A program made the position numbers and the translations under genes. From the NCBI RefSeq assembly GCF_011397635.1, contig NC_064756.1, forward strand, positions 32,540,996 to 32,604,995: 64,000 nt of DNA, read 5' to 3'. This DNA is from Epinephelus fuscoguttatus. Its lineage: Eukaryota > Chordata > Actinopteri > Perciformes > Serranidae. A model generated the notes under the pieces. It saw only the letters and a list, made by a program, of their open reading frames with translations. It made no database searches and had not been told where the DNA came from. Positions 53,510-64,000 of this stretch are shown here, piece after piece. How positions within the stretch are numbered: position 1 is the first letter of the stretch; every line of letters starts with the position of its first letter.

Positions 53510-55914
53510 ACGGTAATAACAGCCATTTCCTCACAAATTCATCCTGTGCAGCATACAGGGAAAATGGTTCATTATCTTTTGCAGAGACCCCCTTCTCCCC
53601 AAATCCATTTAGTGTGACAAGCTCTTCCCTTGTCATGTGATCCAGAGCTGTTGAGTGAATCTGAGGACGAAGACCTCACCCCGATCTCACCCCCTGCCCA
53701 GCCCAACCTCGTTTTCCCCGAAAGCACACACATACTGTGGTCCCCTTAATGCCTCGGCAGAAATTACTCCTGACACGAGTTCTCAACACGCCAGAGGATC
53801 TTCAGCCAGTTAGGACTGACAGAACTTCAAAGCAGCCATTAAGGGGTTCATTGGAGGAAACATGCTGGATTCACCACAGGGGAATAGGATCCTAAAGCTT
53901 TAAGTTAAAGGCTGGATCCAGACTTGTTTTTGTCCCCACTTAGACCTGGAAAACTGTGATGAATAAAGCTACTCAGCCAACATCGGTTTTTTTTGTGACT
54001 TTGGAGGATTCCAGCCATTACCTACTTATTTCTATATTGTTTCCCTAAAGGCTAATCTGTACGAAAATTTTATTAAGTGCATAAAACTATTGGATTGCAA
54101 CCTTTCTTTGAATGTCATAATCTTAGAGGTATAGGTGTTTACTGATGTGTTTTTATACACATATTTTCTTTGCATCACTCATGCAATATTTCACGTCCTC
54201 AACCATCTTGCACTGTACAAGAGCACTTTGATGCATGCTCCCATCTGAAATTACCAGAGCAACGCAGAACAGAGTGTATGTGATGACAAGCAGCGTGGCG
54301 TCTGTGTTTTCTCATCCCGCAGCCTGCTGGGAAGAAGAGGTCAGACTGATTAGATAACTGGTGTGTATGCAGAGGAGCCTGCTGGGCTCACGTGAGGGGG
54401 TCCGATCCCTGATACAGAGAGCTTATACAACCATAAGACTTTAGAGAATGCACAATGTCATGTTCTCGACGTTAAGCAACAAGATTTTTTTGTGAAATGG
54501 GAACCATTATGAAACTCTTCGAAGTTACATCAGTGATTGTTAAAGAGGAAAGTACTTCATTTTCTAATGTGATGTAATAATATTCACTAAGAGCTATATT
54601 TACTTCCTTTATTTAGTGTAGATAATCACTGTATTTACATATCTTAACTGCATTTGATCTGTGATTTCCTTTGATTCTCTCTGTCCCTGCCGTGACCTTT
54701 GACCCAGATCAGCCATGAACACCTGGTGGCCAGATAAGAGCTGTATGTGCTGAATACGCATTGGCTAACTCACTAATGCAGTTAAACATAGAGATTAAAC
54801 AATAATGTCTTATTAAAATGAGTCATCAAGATGTTCTAGGGGCACTGAACAACTTCATGCTGATGCTCAGTGAGCAAGTGGCCACGTTGCAGCTACTCAC
54901 ATGAGGATGCCGCTTTAAGATGTCGTGACCTGCCTCAGTCAAATTGTACTTGTTTGTTTTCATAGCAGCCCAGGTCTTTAACCCCGTCCGTGACTTACTC
55001 ACATGGCTTTAGCGCCAGAGTTATAGGTGGGGCATGTATAAAGTGCCGCTGACTGACCTTCAAGCTATGTCAATAAAGTTAGAGCGCCATGTGCTTTCTG
55101 TTATTCACTCTCATGCTGCGTTGACTCCTCACTGATGCCATATCACTTGTAAATTTGTCCACAGCAGGAGAAATGTTTGATACATCTATTTTTTCTATCC
55201 CACTGCACTTACCTTTTTTAGTTAAATGTGACTTTGATGTGTTTTTATACACATAAGGATGTGAGCAATTATGTTTTAATTATACCATATGACTGAACTG
55301 GAATTATCTGTTGATTAAAGACATCCTGATTTACTGGGTAGCTGAAGTGACTGTTCCGACGCGGAGGACCAGCCTCGTCAGTGGAGATACTAAAAACACC
55401 ATGTCCTTGTGGAGGAAGAAAACAAAATGTTACAGGATGATAAAATGGAATTCCTATCTAGGTTAAGTTAAACATGAATGACACTGCACTGCTTTCACTC
55501 ATTTTTAGTACCAACTGATCTGCTTACTATGTTTATGCTTAAAATGTAAATAGTTAGCTGCCATTAATAAAGACTTCCTCTTCTTTACCACTGGTTGCCA
55601 CACAGGAAGCTGACACCCCCCAGTGGGAATCAGACATCTTTCAAACTTTCGACTTCCACTTCTTATCCGGATGCAGGACAAACATCGAAGAGGCGGTTTG
55701 GCAGCTACATGGGGAAGCCTGTTTGTGTGCTTACTGTGCTATGCTACAGTCTTCACCTGACTTAATGTTATAGATTAAAAGGTATTGTGCTGACATGCAA
55801 TGTTGAGTCTATAGGTTTTGGTCGAGTTTAAAATCATTCATAATCCAGTGTCAAAAGATAGCAATTCATTCATTTAAATGACAAAAAGTTCCAGGTGCAG
55901 TAGTTTGTTTTAGA

Positions 55915-56531
55915 CAGTACATGACTTTTATTCATCACTGTGGCATTAGTGCAGTATGTGAAATTCTTTGTCAGTGCATTTAATGGTCAATAAAGACATA
56001 ACATCTACAATGAAATGGTTCCAGAACAAAAAAGGCACCTCTATGACCGATTTGCAATTCACAATTTCAAAAAGCCTATGTACAGTACAATCTGGAGCTT
56101 GATATAACTTTATGTTAATTTAATAGATACTATTCTAAAGTTAGCACCACACTTTACAACAGAAATGTACAAATATACAGGCACATATAGCAATCAATAT
56201 CACAACTCTCTGACTATTGAGTAAGTCTTCCACGTCACTTGCAGAGAAATTCTGCTTGACACGATTACAAAATATTCCACTGGAAATGGGGAATTAATAA
56301 GTAGTAATAAGAAATCTGCAGTTGTGAACAAAAGATCACACAGCAGTAATACTGCAGAGCAGAGTCTGTCAATGACAAGTCCAAACATTTGCCCTGAGAT
56401 TAAGATATAATACCTCTTTGGCAGGTGTCTCATGAAGCACTCCAAAAAAATCCATTGCCATAGTCTCAAGGAGGTTTGTTTTTTGATGGAATGATGTAAT
56501 ACCTTTCATGTTGAGTGTAGCGACCTCACTA
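55915..56531 (-). other. lpar6: lpar6 3'UTR with polyadenylation signal
   Basis: Downstream of the lpar6 stop codon the - strand is non-coding. The hexamer AATAAA (complement of 55927-55932) is the likely polyadenylation signal, putting the 3' end near 55,910 and the UTR at about 600 bases. Confidence 0.55.
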
Positions 56532-57635
56532 TCACACTGAAGACTCATTGTGGAAGACTTTAGCTTTGAGGTTTCTCAGACTGCACTGAAAGTTCGAGCT
56601 GCTTTCTGACTGCAGGGCCTCGGAGAACTTGGCGTCATATGAACGGTTGGTCTGAGACTTCCTTTTGATGGAGTTCTGGATGGTCTCTGATGTGAAATAG
56701 TAAACAATGGGATCAAAGCAGCAGTTGGACACAGCAATGCAAAGGGCTATTGGGTAGATCGTTCGAACCACCGACTCCACAAAGCAGCCTTTTAATGTCT
56801 TGGTGCGGACCAGAGAATAGAAAACCAAGTTTACATTGTAGGGGATGAAGCAAAAACAAAAAATAAAGAGGTGCACAATTATCATACGCAGGATCTTTTT
56901 TTTGTTCAGCTTCGCCCCACCACGACTGATAGTTTGGGGGCGACGCAGGGTCTGCAGCACCACGATAGAGCAAAACACGTTGAGTAGAAGCGGGATAAGG
57001 AAGCCCACTGTCTCTATGAAGATCACCACCTTAGACAGGTGAGCTTTCCACTGTTTGGAGGAGAAGTTCTCAAAGCAGAAAATTGCATTGTTCTTGTTTT
57101 TCTCAGGTGAGGTGGTCTCCAACATGAACCCTGTGGGGAGACTCCCTGACAGCACCAGCACCCATACAGCAATGCACACTATCTTAGCATTGCGCTTGGT
57201 CCTGAGCGTCCTTGAGCGAAATGGGTGCACAATGGCTAGGAAGCGATCTACGCTAATGCAGGTGAGAAAGAATATGCTGCCGTACATGTTGGTGTAGAAC
57301 AGCGAGACGGAGACCTTGCAGAGCATGCCTCCAAAAGGCCAGTTCTGGTTGATGAAGTAGAAGACCCTCAGAGGAAGCGTGAAGACAAACAGCAGGTCAG
57401 ACACGACCAAGTTCATCATGTAGGTCGTGGTCTCGTTCCTCAGCTTCAGAGAGCAGGTGAATATGTACATCGCCACAACATTGGTGATCAGTCCCACCAC
57501 AAACACAATGCTGAAGACAGTGCTGTACAGTGGGTACTTGAAACCATCATTCTTGTCGCAGGTAGAGTTGTTAGTTGAATTATTTTCAGCCCATCCCAGG
57601 GTGAAATTGTCAGTCGGGCTGGTATTGTTGTACAT
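56532..57635 (-). CDS. lpar6: Lysophosphatidic acid receptor 6 (P2Y5-like class A GPCR)
   Basis: Single coding exon, 367 residues, close to the vertebrate norm of about 344 with a longer N terminus. LPAR6 is a plasma-membrane receptor for lysophosphatidic acid that couples mainly through G12/13; in mammals it is needed for hair growth. Seven membrane helices are evident. The N terminus carries several N-glycosylation sequons (NNT, NFT, NNST twice). Conserved positions: N52 in helix 1, D80 in helix 2, C106 and C187 for the extracellular disulfide, DRF 130-132 in place of DRY, W158, P214, P265 in FCFIPYN, and DPIVY 308-312 in place of NPxxY. The tail ends [11 protein letters not shown], close to the LPAR6 ending. 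FYTNMYGS and [12 protein letters not shown] match LPAR6 better than LPAR4 as I recall them. Translation starts at the ATG at 57635-57633; an in-frame TTG four codons upstream is intronic by my model. No key residue is missing. Teleosts have lpar6a and lpar6b, and which this is cannot be decided here. Confidence 0.93.
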   Translation of the reverse strand: MYNNTSPTDNFTLGWAENNSTNNSTCDKNDGFKYPLYSTVFSIVFVVGLITNVVAMYIFTCSLKLRNETTTYMMNLVVSDLLFVFTLPLRVFYFINQNWPFGGMLCKVSVSLFYTNMYGSIFFLTCISVDRFLAIVHPFRSRTLRTKRNAKIVCIAVWVLVLSGSLPTGFMLETTSPEKNKNNAIFCFENFSSKQWKAHLSKVVIFIETVGFLIPLLLNVFCSIVVLQTLRRPQTISRGGAKLNKKKILRMIIVHLFIFCFCFIPYNVNLVFYSLVRTKTLKGCFVESVVRTIYPIALCIAVSNCCFDPIVYYFTSETIQNSIKRKSQTNRSYDAKFSEALQSESSSNFQCSLRNLKAKVFHNESSV

Positions 57636-57636
57636 T

Positions 57637-57989
57637 CTGAGAGACAAAGAGTGGAGGGATGAGGGGTGTCTGTTATGTAATAGCTATATAATGAAAGGGC
57701 TGCCCTGCACAATGGATCCACATGAATGGAGAGTAAAGCACAGAACAGTTCAAAACCAGGATACACTGAAAGACACTCTGTCATTTGATAATTCAGGCCA
57801 CTGGTACAAAGGTTTCTTTCCAACACAGCTGTCCATGTTTGAGAAGACTGCTGCACATGGTCAACATGGTTCCCTTCCCCGTCTTGATGTAGTTATCTTG
57901 GGGCATCAGACTGGAGCGTCCTCCCCTCCCCCTGCCCTGTCTCTCCACCACGCTGCCCCCCCACAAGTGGCAGGCTGAGCTTTACTTAC
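57637..57989 (-). other. lpar6: Predicted lpar6 5'UTR intron
   Basis: On the - strand a strong donor TTCAGA/GTAAGTAAA at 57990/57989 pairs with a pyrimidine-rich acceptor CTCTTTGTCTCTCAG ending at 57637. The second exon would begin with a single A followed directly by the ATG. After splicing the start context is CAGAAATGT, with a purine at -3. Intron length is 353 bp. Frames across this interval on either strand are not supported as genes. Confidence 0.6.
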
Positions 57990-58260
57990 TCTGAATCAGT
58001 CACAAAATGTGTCCCCCTTTCAAGTAAGTCCTCAAGCATCACAAGTTGCTGAGTCCACAAAAGGAACAATGGCATATCCACATTCAGGTCCATTTGAGAG
58101 ATGTCCTCATGGCAGAAATCCTTTCTGTCTGTCAAAACTCAATCCTGTGTGTTTGTCCTTTCTCAGTTCTGAAGCAGCAAAGTTGTCACTCGCTTTCCAC
58201 CTCTCACAAGGTCCTCACCACAAACCAGATTCCCAGGAGCACTGAAGCTTGAGCTGAGCT
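57990..58260 (-). other. lpar6: Candidate lpar6 non-coding first exon (5' end unknown)
   Basis: The exon is defined only by the donor at 57990/57989. Upstream - strand sequence to about 58.6 kb is not coding and shows no TATA box, so the transcription start is not located. Its extent is a guess. Confidence 0.3.
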
Positions 58261-58999
58261 CCCGATCTCTGTCTGTGTGTCACAATGTGAGTGCTTCAGT
58301 GTTTGTCCTCAGGGCAAACTGTTTCCTGTCCCCCCTCCTCTGTCTTTCCTTTTCTCTTACTAACTGACTGAATCACTGTGTCCACTTCTCTCTCTTTCCT
58401 CAGTTAGTCTCCCTCTCTGTCAGCCTCACAGGCTTTTGCTCCGCACGCACCACACTCAGACAGCGCTCTACTTCTCCTTTGTGCCGGTTTCACAGGCAGT
58501 GTTTGTACTTTGCAAGGGAGAGCAGCTGTGGTAACTCCTCCCAATGCCCCCCATCTAACTCCTCCTACTCCTTTGTCTGCTCTACAGTTTAAGTGGGGAT
58601 CAACCAAAACAACTCTGTATTGTGACGGAATTCTTCTGTAGTTTACAATACGTGTCTATAATTGGCTGGAATACTGCCACTATTTTATAAACATATATTG
58701 GTGCATGGATTGGATACATATTTAAAATTAATGTTTTGAGCTATTTTCACTTAAACAGTGAGAGAACAAAGGTTACAAATGCAACATTAAGTGTAATACC
58801 ATTAATCTTGAGCTTATTGTGAAGCAATTTTCTGTAAAATGTGCATAATAAGTGCTTTAAGGTTCAGTATGAGTTGAAACATCACTTTATGATAATTAGA
58901 AAAAGCCAGCCTATTCAGGGATATTTTTGGCGTAACTGTAAAAAGAGGAGAGAAGGTCAAAGGCCTCTAAATGCTTTTCTGTTTTTTGTGATTTCTTAA

Positions 59000-59834
59000 A
59001 AGTCCAGTGTGTAGGATTTAGGGGGATTTATTGGCAGAAACTGAATATGTTTTCATTATTGTATAAACACCTGGCACCAAGATTGTTGTGTTTTCTTTAC
59101 CTTAAATTCAGCTGTTTATTTGTGAAGCGGGTCCTCTTCAACGGAGTCCGCCATATTGTTTCTACAGTGGCCCAGAAGGGACAAACCAAACACTGGCTTT
59201 ATATAGGGCCATTTGCGTTTTTGCATTTTTGTGTCAGCCAATATCATTCTCCTTCGCACTTGGGCACAATGAAAAACTTTTATTTCAACAGGTGGCGACC
59301 TCCGGGGCTGAAAAATGAAGCCAGCACAGACGTGTCAAAAACTGTAATTCTTTGAATGGCCACTTGAGGCTGGCTCCAAATCGAGTCAATCCCCATAAAC
59401 CCCCATTTTAAAGTGCCCAACTTTACAGCAGAAAGAAACATGTTTACAGTCTGGAACAAATAAACCCCCTCAAATAAACCCTTCATGGAGGGTGATTTTT
59501 TTTTTTTTTTATAATGCTTACATTTTATTAAGGTTTAAAGTTACGCATAATTAAAGGCGGTGGCTTTGAATGACAGGCTGTCTGTTCATACTGTCCTTGG
59601 CTCCTCAATCAGATCCACCCCTCATTCCTCGCAGCGCCAGCCTCTCGTAAAAATATGGTCACATCTGGCACCAAAAAACCAAGATGGCGATGGCTGAAGT
59701 GCCGAACTCGAAAGCTTCAAAACAGGAATCCACAAACCAATGGGTGACTTCACGGTAGCGACGTCCATTATTTTATTTAGTCTACCATCGCAACCTCACC
59801 ACTCAATGCCACTAAATCCTACACACTTGACTTT
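59000..59834 (-). mobile_element. TTAA-type element, long inverted copy (copy C)
   Basis: Same family as copies A and B but in the opposite orientation. The + strand starts AAGTCCAGTGTGTAGGATTT after TTAA (58996-58999) and ends near CACTAAATCCTACACACTTG, where the expected TTAA has decayed to TTGA. Inside, the + strand shows the reversed family blocks CCGCCATATTGTTTCTACAG and CCAAACACTGGC. It is about 835 bp, longer than A because of extra internal sequence (about 59,240-59,740) not found in the other copies. Confidence 0.65.
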
Positions 59835-59861
59835 GAAACACTGTACAACCTTTTACAGCAT

Positions 59862-60808
59862 CAGTGGTGGAATGTAACAAAGTACATTTACACAGATACT
59901 GTACCTATGCAATTTTATATTTCTACTCACGTGGGAAATATTGTACTTTTAAAAAATATATTTCATCTATTTAGCAGCTCTAGTTATTAGTTAGTTTACC
60001 AATTAAGTTTTTAGATACAAAACCTATGATGAGTTTATACTGTGTAATATACAGCTATAAGCTAATTTGCCCAACATGGTATACATTAACATTTTATATT
60101 AACATGGATGGATGGAGTTAACATTAGCTCCATCTCAACCATCTCATCATAAAATACTGCTTACATATTTATGCATGAGTAATAATAGTCCACTAATACG
60201 GTACTTAGTAATAATATTAGACTGACAGTAGCCAGTCCTCTGCATAATAAGTACTTTTATGTTGACACTTTAAAGGAGCAGTGTGTAAGATTTAAGGGGA
60301 ATAAGTGACATCTAGTGGTAAGGTCTGTAGATTGCAACCAACTGAAATGTCTCCTTTTTAAGATTCCTTCATCGTCCATTGTTCAGGAAATTTTTGCCAT
60401 GGCAGCATTATCCACAGAGGTCTCTTCCTCTCTGAAACATACAGACCGGGTGATTTTAACCAGTAAAAACACTGCATAAAGCAGTTTCACAATTAAAGAT
60501 TTGTGTTTTTCTGTCACTGCTCGTTGGGGAGAAGCTGCTAACTACAGTGGCCAACGAAAAAAACATGATAAATGGCTTTAACTAGAGCCAGTGTTTGGTT
60601 TGTCCATTCTGGGCAACTGTAGAAACATGGCGGTGTGACATGGTGGACTCTGTGGACTGGGACCTGCTCTATATGTAGATATACATGGCTCATTCTAAGG
60701 TAATGAATGACGATTCTTATTATTGGGTGATTATACACTAAAGAAACATACTTTTATACTGGAGTGAATTGTGATATTGCTACATCAGTAAAGACTCTTC
60801 CACCACTG
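59862..60808. mobile_element. hAT-like element with CAGTGGTGGAA ends, split by a nested insertion
   Basis: The left end CAGTGGTGGAATGTAACAAA is followed by GTACATTTAC and GGGAAATATTGTACTTTT blocks. The right end CTTCCACCACTG (60797-60808) is its inverse. This AGTACTTTTA-rich element with CAGTGGTGGAA ends is common in teleosts. Copy D of the TTAA family lies inside it, so the host element is older. No 8-bp target duplication is recognisable. Confidence 0.65.
60274..60761 (+). mobile_element. TTAA-type element nested in another element (copy D)
   Basis: It begins AGGAGCAGTGTGTAAGATTT after TTAA (60270-60273). It keeps the family blocks CATCTAGTGGTAAGG, GATTGCAACCAACTGAAATG, GAGCCAGTGTTTGGTTTGTC, GGCTCATTCTAAGG and a GATTCTTATTATTGGGTGAT-like block. 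The right end expected to read CCTAAATCCTACACACTG is missing, so the copy is truncated. Flanking sequence on both sides belongs to the surrounding CAGTGGTGGAA element. Confidence 0.65.
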
Positions 60809-62094
60809 ATTGAGATACAAAAATAGATAATATAGTTCTATGAATAGATTATAGTTTGCTTTGTTTTTTCTTTGTCAGTCAAGCTGGTAATAAAGACAGG
60901 AGGTCAAAAGTTCCTGAGAAATTCACTCAAACCCTGCAAGAGCCTGAGGTGACTGCCTCCACAGGTCTGACCGGAGGTAAATGAATATTAAACTGTTGTG
61001 TTTGACAGCTTGTGTGGGCGGCAGCTCTGCTAAAGAAGAACTGTTTTATTCTTTAATGGACATTGGGAATGAGACAGAACAGAAAGCTCTCTCTATTCAG
61101 TGTTTTTTCAGTTGCCCATGTCAGTCCATGCCCACAACTTTCTCTTCTTTGTGAAATAGCATTCAAGTCCTTCTGTAGTAGAAACTCCCCACTTGGCAGT
61201 CAGTAAAAACATCGAGGCCTTTGTTGTGAGTGAAGTAGCTTAGCAGGGAGGAATGTGAAGTTTATAAATAATTAGTCTCACACAACTTGAAAGTGCTCTC
61301 AGCTTCTTGATCAGCAGTGTGGTCAGGGAACACTATAAATTGTTTGAGTGTATTTGTGCTGCGTGACTGTAACTGTGTCAATAGGAAGTAAACTACCTGC
61401 TTGGGTTTACCCAACGGTAAACTAGGGCAGATGTAGGTCTGCCTTGTTGTTCACATCTGAGTAAAACATGCAAAGATAAGAAGACCGTTCAGCTGTTTTT
61501 CTATTGGTTACAATAATATTTTCCCATTTGGAACTGACTCCAGTGATATAAACATGTGTGTGCTAGTTTAGTTACATGACTAATCCAACGATGGGTTATT
61601 CTGACTTCACAGAGTTAGCAACAATAGCCAAACAAATGAAGGAAAAATCTTGCAAAAAATCAAAGAGACAGTGGGTATTTTACGGCCACTGTGCCTCTCT
61701 TTGTCAGTCCACCACAAAATAAACACCATCAAGGCGAGAGTGAAGTGTTCAAGAAAGCAGAAAAACCTGTACTATTGTCTTTGACTAGCAAAATAGTTCC
61801 ATCCAGCACATAAAAACAAGCTCTTCACATGCAAGTATGTGGTCGCTAAACAAAAACATGTGCCTGAAATCCCTGGACTGTTAAATTTCTCACAATGCCA
61901 GGAAACTGTCTGGTAGCCCCAAGGCCAAGACTGAAGGCTTTCAAATAGAAAAGAAAAATGCATGAGAAAGACAGCAGGTGACATAATACTGTTGTGTAAC
62001 GATCATCAGTGGCAGTCAGGAGCATAGTCAGACACAGGTCAGAAATTGAATGATTATTTCAACCATAACATATATTTTTAACTTTACTACACTT

Positions 62095-62426
62095 CTGGGT
62101 CTCAACATAGACTTAACCCTGATAAGGCACTCCTGTGAAGTGGAAACCATTTCAGGTGACTACCTCTTGAAGCTCATGGAGAGAATGCCAAGAGTGTGCA
62201 AAGCAGTAATCAGAGCAAAGGGTGGCTATTTTGAAGAAACTAGAATATAAAACATGTTTTCAGTTATTTCACCTTTTTTTGTTAAGTACATAACTCCACA
62301 TGTGTTCATTCATAGTTTTGATGCCTTCAGTGAGAATCTACAATGTAGTAGAGTCATGAATAGTCATGAAAATAAAGAAAACGCATTGAATGAGAAGGTG
62401 TGTCCAAACTTTTGGCCTGTACTGTA
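62095..62426 (+). mobile_element. Tc1-like transposon, 3' fragment
   Basis: The fragment carries the last part of a Tc1-family transposase (GDYLLKLMERMPRVCKAVIR to a stop at 62248-62250), then an A+T-rich spacer. It ends with a 32-bp terminal inverted repeat (62395-62426) containing GTGTGTCCAAACTTTTGG and closing on CTGTA with TA at the edge. The matching left terminus, the DNA-binding domain and the DDE catalytic residues are absent, so it is immobile on its own. The preserved open end suggests moderate age. Confidence 0.85.
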
Positions 62427-62652
62427 TGTCTATTAAGCCACTACCTATCACTAAATGAGGTAAGACAATGGTGCATGAGCCTATGGCCTTCTGATGAAAG
62501 CCCTTGCATTTGCAGTATTACCACCTGGGTGTTTTTGGCACAACATTCCCAGGAAAAATCACAAGCACACGCAGCCATTAATAATCTGCTTTCATGCACA
62601 TTGACACATACCTACATGGACACAGACACACAGACACACACACCGTCTATGC

Positions 62653-62979
62653 CAGGGATATTTAACTTGCTTTGCCCAGGAGCCTCTTTTGAAAAATGGC
62701 AGTAGGCCAGGGGCCACTTAATTAACAAACAATATTAATTAATATATAAATATTTAGCCTGGACCGATTGTTGGGAGATCCAGGAGATCTTTTCTTATCA
62801 ACAAGCTCTATTTTGAGGCTTTTTATGTACTCTGGCACCTTATTTATATTCAAAGTATAAAAAGGAAAAAGAAAATTCCACTACGAATAGTTTGTTTTCA
62901 TTGTGAATAAGAAAATGTTCGATGGGCCACCTAACACCCTGTTGCGTGCCAAATCTGGCCCATAAATTGAATATCACTG
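62653..62979. mobile_element. hAT-like MITE with perfect 8-bp target duplication
   Basis: The left end is CAGGGATATTTAACTTGC and the right end, read inverted, CAGTGATATTCAATTTATGG. The identical 8-mer GTCTATGC stands on both sides (62645-62652 and 62980-62987), as expected for hAT transposition. The 327-bp body includes paired GGCCA segments (AGTAGGCCAGGGGCCAC on the left, GATGGGCCACC on the right). No transposase is encoded. Confidence 0.75.
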
Positions 62980-63394
62980 GTCTATGCTGTGGTAACCCTT
63001 ACATCCTGCCAGCTGTAGGGCTCATATAATGAGCTGATATAAATAAACTCACTGCAGTCTATGTTTTTTGCTGACAAACATACTGTAGTTACTGCATATC
63101 GCCATAGGTGCCGCTAGAGAGCACGACACGGAGAACTTTGGGATTGTAACTTTAAACTTACTTATTTTTATTTTTGATACACACTTTAAAGTGTTAGAGA
63201 CACACAAGGCAAACTACACTTCGCGAATTGGTTACACTGAACACATTGAGTGACACATCCATCTAGCTGGGAGCACAGTTTAGTCATGAAACCAATACAG
63301 CTGGAAAACCTGCCGTAGACCAGAAATCAGCTCCAGAGTTTTGCTCTTTCTGGGTTTGATATTAACCACTTAAATATTACACAGTTATTTGATG

Positions 63395-63600
63395 TTGTTT
63401 TGCTGGTGGGTGGATTTTGTTATTTTGCACAGAGCCAGGCTAACAGTTTCCCCCTGTTTCTAGTCACTGTGCTAAGCTAACTGGGCGTGAGTGATAGCAT
63501 CATATTTAGACCACTGCACAGACATGACAGTGGTGTCTATTATGTCACCTAACTCTCAGCAAGAAAGGGATAATGTTTCCCAAAATGTTTAAATGTTAAA
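63395..63600. repeat. Interspersed repeat with GCTAA seed (copy 2)
   Basis: Blocks occur in the same order as at 6.7 kb: GCTGGTGGGTGGATTTTGTT, CAGAGCCAGGCTAACAGTTT, then GTGCTAAGCTAACTGGG, ATAGCATCATATTTAGACC and TCTCAGCAAGAAAGGG before TTTCCCAAAATG. Only one complete GCTAA unit plus parts is present at the place where copy 1 carries eight. Confidence 0.6.
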
Positions 63601-64000
63601 TTAAACAGAAAGCAAGTAGTTACCTTACTTACTCTTTAATGGTCACACAACAGCAGCATAACGTATTGGCACACATATGACATATAAAACAGTAAATAAT
63701 CCTAATATTCCTGTTACCTAAGTAATGCGAGTATCACATTAAATTTGATGAAGCATAATGACTTGTTTATGACCTGACAAAGCTTAGACTTGGGACATGA
63801 CTTTGGACTTGAGGGTCAAGACCTGGGACTCCCATGTAACTTTCAAAGCAATGACTTCACCCCTTCTTTTGAAGAAATATCTACAACAACACAGTAAAAC
63901 TCATTGTGTTTGATCTCTGCCACATGAAAAATGAGCAGCTCAAATGAAAAGTGCTGAACAAATGTCTAACTTGGCAAAAAAAAAGACATTCTGGACCACA

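Larger units (their letters stand above)
43661..55914. other. Intergenic region between nek3 and lpar6
   Basis: No complete protein gene is supported. Recognised content is an ACAAAGAGA-type degenerate array near 45.2-45.35 kb, a convergent SINE pair (46.0 and 46.5 kb), two TTAA-flanked foldback elements (48.18 and 52.01 kb), CATT (51.97 kb) and CA (52.50 kb) microsatellites, a 33-bp hairpin (53.48 kb) and one exon-like segment (53.65 kb). The genes on either side converge on this region. The rest is A+T-rich sequence in which I see nothing definite. Confidence 0.6.
58610..64000. other. Region upstream of lpar6, dense in DNA transposon remnants
   Basis: No gene is supported. Between 58,997 and 60,810 two adjacent non-autonomous elements and one nested element are packed together. 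A Tc1 3' fragment (62.1-62.43 kb), a hAT-like element (62.65-62.98 kb) and a GCTAA-type repeat (63.4-63.6 kb) follow. The interval 60,810-62,080 and the end after 63,600 show nothing recognisable. Confidence 0.65.

Noticed and set aside
57636-57647. Start of lpar6 at an in-frame TTG four codons upstream.
   Set aside because: TTG is not a usual vertebrate start, the ATG follows immediately, and the intervening bases form the end of a convincing splice acceptor.
57427-57978. 183-residue open frame on the + strand over the lpar6 5' end.
   Set aside because: It is antisense to the lpar6 coding exon and its predicted 5'UTR intron and shows no protein family motif; it is a shadow frame.

Overview
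This window is nuclear DNA from a ray-finned (teleost) fish. Protein-coding genes are sparse and split by GT-AG introns. There is a single canonical eukaryotic tRNA gene, and the remaining sequence carries repeat families typical of teleosts: V-core SINEs, tRNA-derived SINEs with box-B-like heads, Tc1 ends, hAT-like and TTAA-flanked non-autonomous elements, and L2-clade LINE debris. Nothing bacterial, viral or plasmid-like is visible.

Three protein-coding genes can be supported. (1) lhfpl6 (LHFP), + strand: only its last two coding exons are present (19444-19542 and 24078-24196), followed by a 3'UTR to about 24,880. Positions 1-19443 are the upstream intron, and the exon with the start codon lies outside the window. 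(2) nek3, + strand, 37152-43371: a complete NIMA-related kinase gene with 13 coding exons that join without a frame break into 467 codons. (3) lpar6, - strand, 56532-57635: a complete class A GPCR read from one coding exon, with a predicted 353-bp 5'UTR intron ending one base before the ATG. A tRNA-Lys(UUU) gene (36475-36547, - strand) lies about 600 bp upstream of the nek3 start codon, in divergent orientation.

Layout: 1-24,890 lhfpl6 intron, exons and 3'UTR, with foldback elements at 18.3-19.05 kb and 20.38-21.22 kb; 24,890-36,470 intergenic with SINEs, a decayed L2 LINE and microsatellites; 36,475-43,645 tRNA-Lys and nek3, whose intron 7 holds a 620-bp near-palindromic transposon and a hAT-like element; 43,650-55,915 intergenic with a convergent pair of SINEs and two TTAA-flanked foldback copies; 55,915-58,600 lpar6; 58,600-64,000 a dense cluster of nested and adjacent DNA transposon remnants.

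The three genes do not form a pathway. They are a tetraspan membrane protein, a cytoplasmic Ser/Thr kinase and a lysophosphatidic acid receptor. Their human counterparts all lie on chromosome 13q13-q14, so the window fits a piece of ancient conserved synteny. I found no convincing new gene system. The most interesting observations concern repeat structure (the palindrome in nek3 intron 7, nested elements, TTAA-flanked foldbacks, a minisatellite that appears to grow from an interspersed repeat) and the symmetric-phase exon pair encoding a repeated motif at the NEK3 C terminus.
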